The notes beneath the pieces were generated by a model. That model was not told where the DNA came from and did not search any database. It saw only the letters and a program-made list of their open reading frames with translations. 64,000 nucleotides of DNA from Gimesia chilikensis (GTDB lineage Bacteria; Planctomycetota; Planctomycetia; Planctomycetales; Planctomycetaceae), in assembly GCF_007744075.1 (NCBI RefSeq), contig NZ_CP036266.1:5503748-5567747 (forward strand). Reading direction: 5' to 3'. This document shows, piece after piece, positions 18,117 through 25,490 of the stretch; within the stretch, counting starts at the first letter, position 1; each line of letters begins with the position of its first letter. The position numbers and the translations under genes were made by a program.

Positions 18117-18410
18117 ATGAGCTTTATTCAATCACTGGACCTGGATCAGATACTCAATCTGGCTGAAGCAATTCTCTGGATTTCGATTGCGGGTCTGTTT
18201 CTCGTCCGGCTGCCTCGGTTGCAGCAAAACAGAGATTTAGCCATCACCTGCAGCATCGCATTCGCGCTGTTCGGAGTCTCCGATCTGATCGAAATCTCAA
18301 CCCGCGCCTGGTATCAACCCCTTCCACTGTTCATCCTGAAAGCAGTCTGCGTTATCACGTTCATCACGGTATACATCACCTACCGCAAACGTCGTAGCGG
18401 GAATCTTTAA
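18117..18410 (+). CDS. Small integral membrane protein, three predicted helices
   Basis: 97 residues. Hydrophobic segments at about 14-31 (LAEAILWISIAGLFLVRL), 42-57 (AITCSIAFALFGVSDL) and 69-88 (PLFILKAVCVITFITVYITY), with a basic C terminus (RKRRSGNL) that should stay in the cytoplasm. A charged loop with SDLIEISTRAWYQ links helices two and three. I do not recognise the family. It is the only plus-strand gene among minus-strand neighbours and has its own upstream space. Confidence 0.72.
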   Translation: MSFIQSLDLDQILNLAEAILWISIAGLFLVRLPRLQQNRDLAITCSIAFALFGVSDLIEISTRAWYQPLPLFILKAVCVITFITVYITYRKRRSGNL

Positions 18411-18757
18411 AAGAGCCAGGCACCGTTATTGACCACGAGTGATCAAACGGATGCAGGGATCGGCTCTGCGTTCCCGATGCTACTGGCCACAGTGCCGAGA
18501 GATCGTGCTCAGAACCATTACACATAACATCATGATCCTGCACCAAACTAGACCTTTTCTACAGAGCAGGTCAGGACTCTTTTATCCCCCCCGTTAATTA
18601 CCTAACCCGAACTCTCATAACCCTGGATCAACTTTTGGGGGCATTCCACTGTTCCATCGGTATTTATCGTCGCACGAAGTATTTGTATCTTTGATCTCAT
18701 TTTTTAATGCATTTCTCAAATACGGTTCGAACTGCATATGTACTTTTCTGTCATCGC
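18411..18757. other. Intergenic region with a terminal-repeat relic
   Basis: No gene is seen. It contains one isolated copy of the RAYT end, listed separately at 18569-18583. Confidence 0.4.
18569..18583 (+). repeat. Solo relic of a RAYT/MITE terminal repeat
   Basis: GGTCAGGACTCTTTT is identical to the inner 15 bases of the left terminal repeat of the RAYT elements. No partner end is seen within the next few hundred bases, so it looks like a one-ended remnant. Confidence 0.6.
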
Positions 18758-19198
18758 CTATTCAGTGCATCCGACCGTGAATATCGGCGCAACGATCCGG
18801 CGCCATTCTTGCATGTGGCATTCGGCATCCATGCTGGTGGTCATGCGTTTCGAAAACCGTCCGTCTAGATGGGGAACAATCAACAGATCCGTCTCGAAGT
18901 AGGTCCCGACCTTAATCCACGTGATTTGTAGCCCCCCATCATTAAGAATACAGTCTACCGTCCCATCTTCCTTACTGGCGTGCAGCAACTCCATAGCTAC
19001 ATACCCCTCAACTAAGAACTCGGCATCTTCATCAACTGGTATGCGAACCTTCCCAACCGGCACTGGAATCTCAAGCCATTCAATGCCCTGTTTCTGTAGG
19101 GCGTTCGGAATTTCTGATGGTACGACGTTACGGTGAACCTCCACCGAATACGCCTTATCACTATCCAACACTAGACAGAGTGTGTTTTTTGTCATCAT
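18758..19198 (-). CDS. Hypothetical protein
   Basis: 146 residues from the Met pair at 19198/19195 (MMTKNTLCLVLDSDKAYSVE); the frame extends 31 codons further but that part is Arg/Ser-rich and runs into repeat-like sequence. Predicted beta-rich and soluble, without signal peptide. No recognised family. Upstream, at about 19259-19272, TAAAAGGGGTCAG resembles the start of the RAYT ends but is followed by different sequence. Confidence 0.62.
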   Translation of the reverse strand: MMTKNTLCLVLDSDKAYSVEVHRNVVPSEIPNALQKQGIEWLEIPVPVGKVRIPVDEDAEFLVEGYVAMELLHASKEDGTVDCILNDGGLQITWIKVGTYFETDLLIVPHLDGRFSKRMTTSMDAECHMQEWRRIVAPIFTVGCTE

Positions 19199-19317
19199 TT
19201 CTTTATCACGTGATCTGGACCAACCGGGAAGATGTGAATAACGTTTCCTTTTGGAGAGATAAAAGGGGTCAGCGACAATCCTGTGCGGCACAGTTAATGC
19301 TACCTTTATAAATTCAC

Positions 19318-19363
19318 CGCGAATAGAGAGGTTTCGTGTATTTCGTGACGTTCGTGGTTTGTA
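19318..19363. repeat. Possible dispersed intergenic repeat
   Basis: TTCGTGTATTTCGTGACGTT followed by CGTGGTTTG, with TTCGTG recurring. I associate such strings with intergenic copies in planctomycete genomes, but only one copy lies in this window. Confidence 0.3.
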
Positions 19364-19415
19364 AATTGGTCAATCTGCAGACAGGAAGGCGCGTTGACCG
19401 CTTGAGACATCTGTT

Positions 19416-19502
19416 ATGCCACGAGCAAAGCGCGCCGAGATTGAAGAACAGGACATCACCGGGCTGAAGTACTTCCGTCAGTTGGGAAAACTGGGGACAA
19501 AT
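19416..19502 (+). pseudogene. N-terminal fragment of a transposase, cut by the RAYT element
   Basis: Starts ATG and reads MPRAKRAEIEEQDITGLKYF then RQLGKL, which I recall as the opening of IS4-like transposases in planctomycetes. The frame then runs into the left end of the 19503-20248 element and loses meaning. No continuation is found on the other side of the element, so the rest was deleted or never present. Confidence 0.38.
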
Positions 19503-20248
19503 AAAGGGGTCAGGACTCTTTTCTGGTGCGTGGTCTGCCTCGGGGTCGGGTGGTGCTTTCTAGTGACAGCCTTTGGGCGGTGTTGCTGGCCCATTTTTCG
19601 TTGCCGAAAGGAGTGCCGCGGACAATGCATTTTCGCAGGGCGGCCAGTTCGGCGTCGGTCTGGGGTTTGTTAACCAGGGCCCGCCAGTTTCGAGGCAGCG
19701 GCGGATTCTTGAGTGGCGCCAGCCATTCCGGCTTAACTTGCTTCTGCTGCCGGGCCCAGGCGGAGCCAAACTCCCACTCTTCTGCTTTCTTGACCAGATT
19801 CGCCCGCAACGGATTTCGTTCGACATAACGCATGACGGTCAGTAAATGGTCGTCCGATTGAATCGGAAACGATTTGAAGCGTCCCTGATAGAGATGCCCG
19901 GTGCCGCCCGTCGCGTAATGAGCGTGCCAGCGCATCGTGTGAGTCACGGTGAGCCATCGGAAGAAGTCCGTCAACTGGGTATCTGTCGTGGGCCGCACAA
20001 CAAAGTGCCAGTGGTTGGGCATCACAGACATCGCAAAGATCGGCAGCGGATTCTTCTGCCACGTCTCCTCGACGACTCGCATGAACGCAGCATAATCGTC
20101 CGGCTTCTCAAACAGAGTCAGCCGCGCAACAGACCGGTTCAGCACATGAAACACCTCACCGGCAGGACAAATTCGTTTGGCTCTAGGCATGTCCCAAGTC
20201 TAGCAGAAACCAGTGAGAATGAAAACAGAAAAGAGTCCTGACCCCTTT
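19503..20248 (-). mobile_element. RAYT (IS200-like) element, copy 1, 746 bp
   Basis: Bounded by 22-bp perfect inverted ends at 19503-19524 and 20227-20248 (AAAGGGGTCAGGACTCTTTT plus two bases). It carries one transposase gene. The same ends bound a second copy and a short non-autonomous derivative nearby. No obvious target duplication is seen, as expected for single-strand HUH transposition. Confidence 0.85.
19510..20190 (-). CDS. REP-associated tyrosine transposase (Y1/HUH, IS200-like)
   Basis: 226 residues. The HUH-type metal site is NHWHFVV with His60 and His62; the catalytic Tyr is most likely Tyr122 in RYVERNPLRANLV, the signature of the RAYT branch of the Y1 transposases. The enzyme nicks and rejoins single-stranded DNA at hairpin ends. 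The Arg-rich C terminus (RPRGRPRTRKES) is unusual in that its last residues and stop codon are encoded inside the element's own terminal repeat. Seven residue differences separate it from copy 2. All key residues are intact, so it may be active. Confidence 0.92.
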   Translation of the reverse strand: MPRAKRICPAGEVFHVLNRSVARLTLFEKPDDYAAFMRVVEETWQKNPLPIFAMSVMPNHWHFVVRPTTDTQLTDFFRWLTVTHTMRWHAHYATGGTGHLYQGRFKSFPIQSDDHLLTVMRYVERNPLRANLVKKAEEWEFGSAWARQQKQVKPEWLAPLKNPPLPRNWRALVNKPQTDAELAALRKCIVRGTPFGNEKWASNTAQRLSLESTTRPRGRPRTRKES

Positions 20249-20295
20249 TTATCCTCAGATATAGAAATACATGTCGCAGTGATCACTATGTTTTC

Positions 20296-20811
20296 TCAAT
20301 CACTTTTTCCCTTGAAAGGGTCATCTGTTGGCCCGACTTTGCCATACCTTAATCTTGATTTTGGATCTCCCAAAGCTTTTGCCCATATCTCATATAACTT
20401 TTCTCTCTCAGTTGTTTTATACTCAATTTTATATTTTGTCTTCTTGGAAGACTCTAATTGAACTGACATTCCATACCATAAAGGGTAATTATCTGTAACC
20501 TCGAAGGGAGGGCCCCAATGAAATACCAGTATGACATGACAGATCGCAAAACGATCTTTATTCATCAGATTTTTCAAAAGCCATTTTTCATCATCCCTTG
20601 TAATGTCTTTCAAATACCGGTCAGCTCGCTCTGAAATTTGTGGTTCCAGACCGAAAAAAGTTCCATGCCAAATCACATCCGAGTTGTCTAATACTGGATC
20701 CCCCCTTTTGGAGAATGGTTTATTGCTACTATTGATACACGCTGTTGCTATCGCAGTACTAATAATACAAATTAGACAATAGATTGAGAAAACTAATCTT
20801 TTTGTTAGCAT
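20296..20811 (-). CDS. Secreted or lipid-anchored hypothetical protein
   Basis: 171 residues. The N terminus is a signal sequence with a hydrophobic core (about 5-24) and TACINSS, a possible weak lipobox at Cys25. The mature part is charged and contains HWGPPFEVTDNYPLWYGMSV, typical of small planctomycete secreted proteins of unknown role. It is visibly richer in A+T than the flanking RAYT elements, and lies between the two copies. No family recognised. Confidence 0.63.
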   Translation of the reverse strand: MLTKRLVFSIYCLICIISTAIATACINSSNKPFSKRGDPVLDNSDVIWHGTFFGLEPQISERADRYLKDITRDDEKWLLKNLMNKDRFAICHVILVFHWGPPFEVTDNYPLWYGMSVQLESSKKTKYKIEYKTTEREKLYEIWAKALGDPKSRLRYGKVGPTDDPFKGKSD

Positions 20812-20837
20812 GGTTTACCTCTCATTTGTGGATAAAT

Positions 20838-21583
20838 AAAGGGGTCAGGACTCTTTTCTGGTGCGTGGTCTGCCGCGGGGGCGGGTGGTGCTTTCCAGTG
20901 ACAGCCTTTGGGCCGTGTTGCTGGTCCATTTTTCATTGCCGAAGGGAGTGCCGCGGACAATGCATTTTCGCAGGGCGGCCAGTTCGGCGTCGGTCTGGGG
21001 TTTGTTGACCAGGGCCCGCCAGTTCCGTGGCAACTGCGGATTCTTGAGTGTCGCCAACCATTCCGGCTTAACTTGTTTCTGCTGCCGGGCCCAGGCGGAG
21101 CCAAACTCCCACTCTTCTGCTATCTTGACCAGATTCGCCCGCAATGGGTTGCGTTCGACATAACGCATGACGGTCAGTAAATGGTCGTCCGATTGAATCG
21201 GAAACGATTTGAAGCGTCCCTGATAGAGATGCCCGGTGCCGCCCGTCGCGTAATGAGCGTGCCAGCGCATCGTGTGGGTCACGGTGAGCCGTCGGAAGAA
21301 GTCCGTCAACTGGGTATCCGTCTTGGGTCGCACGACAAAGTGCCAGTGGTTGGGAATCACGGACATCGCAAAGATCGGCAGAGGATTCTTCTGCCACGTT
21401 TCCTCGACGACTCGCATGAACGCAGCATAATCGTCCGGCTTCTCAAACAGAGTCAGCCGCGCAACAGACCGGTTCAGCACATGAAACACCTCACCGGCAG
21501 GACAGATTCGTTTGGCTCTAGGCATACCCTAATTTTAGCAGAAACCAGTGAGAATGAAAAGAATTAAGAGTCCTGACCCCTTT
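20838..21583 (-). mobile_element. RAYT (IS200-like) element, copy 2, 746 bp
   Basis: Same length and arrangement as copy 1. The left end is identical to that of copy 1 over 22 bases; the right end (AAGAGTCCTGACCCCTTT at 21566-21583) has diverged in its inner part (AATTAAGAG in place of AAAAGAG). The right flank CTGTTC is shared with the flank of the MITE at 22571-22677. Confidence 0.83.
20845..21525 (-). CDS. REP-associated tyrosine transposase, copy 2
   Basis: 226 residues, differing from copy 1 at seven positions: Met57 to Ile, Thr68 to Lys, Trp79 to Arg, and four more in the C-terminal half (Lys to Ile in NLVKIAEEW, Pro to Thr and Pro to Gln in WLATLKNPQLPR, Ala to Thr in EKWTSNT). The HWH site and Tyr122 are unchanged. 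Gene and element ends are placed exactly as in copy 1, so the two arose from one another or from a common recent source. The plus-strand frames over it are shadows. Confidence 0.92.
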   Translation of the reverse strand: MPRAKRICPAGEVFHVLNRSVARLTLFEKPDDYAAFMRVVEETWQKNPLPIFAMSVIPNHWHFVVRPKTDTQLTDFFRRLTVTHTMRWHAHYATGGTGHLYQGRFKSFPIQSDDHLLTVMRYVERNPLRANLVKIAEEWEFGSAWARQQKQVKPEWLATLKNPQLPRNWRALVNKPQTDAELAALRKCIVRGTPFGNEKWTSNTAQRLSLESTTRPRGRPRTRKES

Positions 21584-21648
21584 TTCTGTTCTTAAAGCAA
21601 CTACCGCAGCGTATCTTGATTGTCCGCATCAACGATTTGAGAAGTACT

Positions 21649-22386
21649 TCACGGCCAGAATGTCTGCTGATGATGATCGAAGTCCACTGCTGGGTATCCT
21701 GTACTCAGAATCTTTAACCCTTTCCAAAGGGATATCTGTCTTACGTCTACTCCAGTAAGAGATGTCTGTTCTGCCAGCAGACGCCCCAAGCGTGGAAAGA
21801 GTAAATGAATTATTTCAATTGAAGCCCCAGATACACGTGTTTCACTGACATCCAGTGAAGACAGCTCTGGAAAGACAGATTGTCTGCGCTGCTGATCTTC
21901 GAAAACAACTTCGGATCTAAATAGATCAAGTCGCTGGAGCGTCTGCTTACAATTCAAATTTTGAATTGTCGCATCGCATGCATTGGTCTCCGGTAAAGCC
22001 AAATGAGTAAGATTTTGGTGACGGCATATCCATTCTTTTGAGACTGCATCCAGGAATTGCTGACGAACAGTCAGTTTCTTTAACTCTGGAAAATCTTGAA
22101 TCCTAACAACATCCACTAGATTATCCGGAGAATGATAGAGAATTAAATAATCCAGTTGCTTTAGGGAATCTATCGTTAGCATTTCCAGTAAGGACTGCTG
22201 ACAGTTCCGTAACACTAATTGTCGCAACTTGGGCAATCTCAGGGGTGCCTTAAATCTCATTCCTGCTGACTCAGGTGTCACATTCAGCGATTCAACTTCG
22301 ACCATGCGATGCTGCTCTACCGCATTCGGCTCCCTGGTAACCGAGGCAGCAAGTCTGTTCTCACCGAAAGAAAAGAGATCAACCAT
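21649..22386 (-). CDS. Leucine-rich-repeat-like hypothetical protein
   Basis: 245 residues with no signal peptide. From about residue 35 onward there are irregular LRR-type strands: LPKLRQLVLRNC, LKQLDYLILYHS, FPELKKLTVRQQ, NLTHLALPETNACDATIQNL, LQRLDLFRSE and FPELSSLDVSETRVSGASIE, about seven in all. Likely a protein-binding solenoid. The N terminus VDLFSFGENRL resembles a short string near 15.85 kb. Its place behind the toxin/immunity cassette, separated by the MITE, makes an immunity or accessory role conceivable but unproven. Confidence 0.68.
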   Translation of the reverse strand: MVDLFSFGENRLAASVTREPNAVEQHRMVEVESLNVTPESAGMRFKAPLRLPKLRQLVLRNCQQSLLEMLTIDSLKQLDYLILYHSPDNLVDVVRIQDFPELKKLTVRQQFLDAVSKEWICRHQNLTHLALPETNACDATIQNLNCKQTLQRLDLFRSEVVFEDQQRRQSVFPELSSLDVSETRVSGASIEIIHLLFPRLGRLLAEQTSLTGVDVRQISLWKGLKILSTGYPAVDFDHHQQTFWP

Positions 22387-22570
22387 AGAGCAAATCTCTA
22401 CAAAATAATATTATATTGAACGGGCAGACGGCCTTGATAACTGTTTCAGAATATTGCTTCATTTTGCTCATGAATCAGCTTCTGTAAGAGATCATTTAAT
22501 CCAGCCTTATCACTTCCCTTTATCGTTTCTCCATTTAAATAAAACTTAGTTTTATTCAACAGGGGACCAT

Positions 22571-22677
22571 AAAGGGGTCAGGACTTTTTTCTGGCGCGTG
22601 GTCTGCCTCGGGGTCGGGTGGTGCTTTCTAGTGACAGACTTTTGCAGTGTTAAAGAGAAAAGAGTCCAGGCCCCTTT
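22571..22677. mobile_element. 107-bp non-autonomous MITE derived from the RAYT element
   Basis: The left about 75 bases match the left end of RAYT copy 1 with only a couple of differences, including the stretch GGTGGTGCTTTCTAGTGACA where copy 2 has TTTCCAG; then it jumps to the right terminal repeat (AGAAAAGAGTCCAGGCCCC at 22656-22674). The transposase gene is deleted except for its last codons. It could be moved by the transposase of either full copy. Confidence 0.82.
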
Positions 22678-22750
22678 TTCTGTTCAACTCCAGACAGAAG
22701 CGATTTTACAAAAGATTCGATTCTGTCATAGACCAACGTACGCACAAATC

Positions 22751-22788
22751 GGAAAATGACAGTACCATTCGTTCCTGACACCTTTTTC
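22751..22788. repeat. Possible end of a different RAYT/MITE family
   Basis: GGAAAATGACAGTACCATTC followed by GTTCCTGACACCTTTTTC resembles the GACCCCTTTTT end of the local family but differs in sequence. I recall similar strings dispersed in planctomycete genomes; only one copy is in this window. Confidence 0.33.
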
Positions 22789-22815
22789 TCTCCGCTGACA
22801 GCTATTTCTGTCTCA

Positions 22816-23370
22816 CTATTTTTTTAGTCTCACTGGAAGATGAATGTAATCACCGTAATTAGACTTCAACAAGTTAACCATTACTTCATGAGAAGTGCAT
22901 TTAACTAGATAAAGCTTACCCCCCCATTTTTGCCAAAATAGGTCTCCAGATTCACTCATCTGCACATCAATACCTAAGTCTTGAATCTCTATTGGTATTG
23001 CGAAGCAATTCTTATCAACAGCACCATAATCTAATGTGCAAAGTTCGTACAGTCGGATGACGTCATCAGGAGATTCCAAGCATAAATTAGAACATAAAGA
23101 ACTAAAATCTTCTGGAGATTCAGCCGGCGCAAATACATTTAATGTGGAACGTTCTACAACCATTAGAAAGCGTCTGGGCGGCTTGGATGTTGTTTGAACC
23201 CCGATGAATTCAAAGTCACCGATTTTAAATCCTAAAACACCTTTCCAGCCTTTACGAATAGTCGTTGTATTAGTGTTATAAACTTGATCAGCATAATCTT
23301 TCACAACTTGCAAAGTAGCTTCAGATGGTTTTAAAGATTGTAATCTTATTTGATCTAGAGAAATAGTCAT
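22816..23370 (-). CDS. Putative immunity protein of the HINT-zincin cassette
   Basis: 184 residues, soluble, no signal peptide, acidic, with a mixed alpha/beta pattern (for example KGVLGFKIGDFEFIGVQTTS and GKLYLVKCTSHEVMVNLLKS). No family is recognised, though the general look is that of the small globular immunity proteins found behind polymorphic toxins. Its ATG overlaps the toxin stop by one base (TAATG), so translation is coupled and the two products should be made in fixed ratio. Predicted role: cytoplasmic binding and neutralisation of the C-terminal domain of the upstream gene. The assignment rests on position, overlap and size. Confidence 0.78.
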   Translation of the reverse strand: MTISLDQIRLQSLKPSEATLQVVKDYADQVYNTNTTTIRKGWKGVLGFKIGDFEFIGVQTTSKPPRRFLMVVERSTLNVFAPAESPEDFSSLCSNLCLESPDDVIRLYELCTLDYGAVDKNCFAIPIEIQDLGIDVQMSESGDLFWQKWGGKLYLVKCTSHEVMVNLLKSNYGDYIHLPVRLKK

Positions 23371-24521
23371 TATTGGCCTGTTAATATTGAGCGAATTGCA
23401 CGAAGATTTGCTCTAGCTTTCCCACTTAGGCGAGTTCTTGCTCGAACTTGTCCGTAAACTTCAACGACGAACTCTTCTATATTCTCCCATGTCTTAAATT
23501 GAAAATAAGGTTGATTTTTCAATCTAAATATTTTTTTTACAGCATTGTTCAATGGATTTAAAAGCTTATGGCCGTGTTCATGATATGCAGCGGCTCGCAA
23601 GTCATGTCGCCAATGTCTTTCGAAGTAATCTGCATCATCTCTAATATTTTTTCGATTATAAGAGATTTCTAGAGTATTAGAATCGAATTCTGCAAGAGCA
23701 TTCGGATTTTCTGTTCCGAATTTAGACTTCACATTTTTGTTATGCACAAGGGTGCCGAGTTTGCCTACTCGGTAGACGTGTTCGCCGTGGACTTCCAGAT
23801 TGTAAACAGGTTGATTGGATCGGGGGGTGAGCGAGACCACCTGTCGGGGGCCGTAGCGGGTGTCGACGTGTTCTCCGGGGTTGAGATCACCGGCTTTGAG
23901 AAAACACTGGCGATCCACGGACCAGTAGGGATGGTTGGTGGTCACCCCCGTTGGCTGACTGTCTCCTTCTATAGTTAAGTCAATCAGGTTGTCGGCGGAT
24001 TTGTGAATGTACTTTCCGGTGACGACATTTCCCGGCCCCGGTCGGATCGGAGGACAGGGGCCGACATACGTCACCACGGCTTCGCCGTTCACGTGGAGCT
24101 CGGTAAGTTCCAGGGGGATCCTGTTCCCCTCCCAGATATTTTGAGCATAAATCCACCCCAGCGGGCGCAGCAACTGAATCGTAACTTCTTCCTGCGATTC
24201 ATCAGCAACCTGCAGATGCACTTCCCGCCAGAAGGTCGGATCGGGATTCTGGAGATTCTCCGGCACTTCTTCGCGTAGAGGATTCGTTCCCAGTGTCCGC
24301 TGTCCCAGTTCAATCTGACTGATGGGACAATAACCGACTTCCTGTTCGGCTCCTTGTGAAATTGGGGCACTGATAAACTCGGCTTTGTATTTCGACACAG
24401 TCGATCGATCAGGCGCCGCCAGCCAGAACAGGCTGCCCGAAACCAGAAATGTACCAAACAGACAAAGCAGTCCAGCCAGACTGATACCGCCTTGATTATG
24501 GGAGTATTGTTTTCGTTTCAT
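23370..24521 (-). CDS. Orphan polymorphic-toxin cassette: membrane anchor, pretoxin HINT domain, HExxH C-terminal domain
   Basis: 383 residues. Residues 1-37 form a basic start and one membrane helix (SLAGLLCLFGTFLVSGSLFW). About 65-262 is a pretoxin HINT autoprotease region: ISQIELGQRTLGTNPLREE, the TxxH block GVTTNHPYW with His197, and the end block YNLEVHGEHVYRVGKLGTL then VHN with His260-Asn261, where self-cleavage would free the tip. It lacks the opening Cys block of HINT (GCF-V-x-TL), which instead lies in the giant gene upstream. The tip, about 265-383, has AAYHEHGHKLLNP: His314, Glu315 and His318 make a zincin-type HExxH, with Glu349/350/354 as possible third ligands. Predicted activity: a protease released into target cells. 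Anchor and first HINT part are a copy of the giant protein's tail. Confidence 0.88.
   Translation of the reverse strand: MKRKQYSHNQGGISLAGLLCLFGTFLVSGSLFWLAAPDRSTVSKYKAEFISAPISQGAEQEVGYCPISQIELGQRTLGTNPLREEVPENLQNPDPTFWREVHLQVADESQEEVTIQLLRPLGWIYAQNIWEGNRIPLELTELHVNGEAVVTYVGPCPPIRPGPGNVVTGKYIHKSADNLIDLTIEGDSQPTGVTTNHPYWSVDRQCFLKAGDLNPGEHVDTRYGPRQVVSLTPRSNQPVYNLEVHGEHVYRVGKLGTLVHNKNVKSKFGTENPNALAEFDSNTLEISYNRKNIRDDADYFERHWRHDLRAAAYHEHGHKLLNPLNNAVKKIFRLKNQPYFQFKTWENIEEFVVEVYGQVRARTRLSGKARANLRAIRSILTGQ
24263..24521 (-). repeat. Duplicated anchor/HINT-start segment, orphan copy
   Basis: Encodes MKRK...SGSLFWLA...ISQIELGQRTLGTNPLREE. Pairs with 24780-25038. At DNA level CAGCCAGAACAGGCTGCC is identical in both copies and the match continues with scattered differences. 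Confidence 0.75.
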
Positions 24522-24680
24522 TGTCGAGTTCCAGTCATAATCACATGCAGGCCGGAAGCCTGAGTATGGTTTTCAGAATTGATTGCGGGATTCTGTGCTT
24601 AACATGTTCATACTTTCCCACATTACATTCTTGTGACAATTACACTTTGTATAGAAAGCCACTTCATTCAATGAACTTCT

Positions 24681-25490
24681 TCACGGTAGTCGATTAAATT
24701 GCTTGAAATGAAACCTGCTAAACGATTTCATTTCCATGCTGTCATTCACATCCGCATCAGAAGCTGGCAATTCTGCCTTTGCCTCCTCATGCATCGGATT
24801 TGATCTCATGATTCCTTCCCCGAGTTTGAGCTGGCTGATGAGCTGATCCCCAACCGCTTTCTCCTCTGATGCCTGGAATGGGGTTACTGAAGAAGCAAGA
24901 GCAACAGGCTGCTCCTGTTGTGCTTCCGCACCTGCCAGCCAGAACAGGCTGCCGGAAAGTAACAGCGAACCGAGCAGACACAGTAGACCAACCAGGCTCA
25001 ACCCGCCGGACAGCCGCGATTTCGTTTTCCGTTTCGCAGATGGTTTGACTTTTGTCGCTGAGGTCAATGATTCGCTCTGCCGAGGCAAACCATCGGCCCG
25101 CTGATCTCTGCTCTGTGCACGAGGGACAGCCAGCAGCGGCCCCGGTTCTGTCCGTCCTGCATGGTCGGTGGCACGCTGAATCAGACCATAGGGAGAGCCG
25201 GCTTTCCGGGTGAAATCGATCTGGGGATGCCAGAGTTCTTTGAAATCGTTCTCGATAAACAGTTCGTCCAGCTGTGAGACGGGTAACTGCTGTTTCCGCT
25301 TCTTCTTCTCAAGCAGTCCGAAACCGGTCAGACCGACGGGGATCGACAGGGCCGCCAGGAAGACAATGGAGAGATTCCATTCCGCACTGAGTTCGGAATC
25401 GGGGAGAATCCCTGCGAACTCCGGTTCTGTTTGCAGTTCTGCAGGGACAACCACCAGCGTGTCGGCAACGAAACAGCCTCCGGGATTAGG
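24681..25490 (-). other. Truncated pretoxin tail of the giant protein
   Basis: Reads GGCFVADTLVVV (the Cys block that opens a HINT domain), a membrane helix NLSIVFLAALSIPVGLTGFG, a basic/polar linker, a second helix GLSLVGLLCLLGSLLLSGSL, then LISQLKLGEGIMRSNPMHEE and about 35 unrelated residues before the stop. The later HINT blocks (TxxH and HN) and any toxin domain are absent. Confidence 0.82.

Larger units (their letters stand above)
22387..22815. other. Intergenic region made largely of repeats
   Basis: No gene is seen. It contains the 107-bp MITE and, right of it, a second repeat-like string ending GTTCCTGACACCTTTTTC. The two immediately flanking genes are on the minus strand. Confidence 0.5.

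Noticed and set aside
19416-19673. An 85-residue plus-strand gene
   Set aside because: Its first 26 codons look like a transposase start, but the rest reads backwards through the RAYT element; a chimera with no sense as a protein.
20784-21008. 74-residue plus-strand frame over the left end of RAYT copy 2
   Set aside because: Antisense to the transposase gene and shares its tail with the 19416-19673 chimera simply because both run into the same element.
24522-24700. Programmed frameshift or single frameshift joining the giant gene to the orphan cassette
   Set aside because: The cassette begins with a second copy of the giant's anchor segment, so the two are duplicated paralogues separated by 159 bp, not one frame cut in two.
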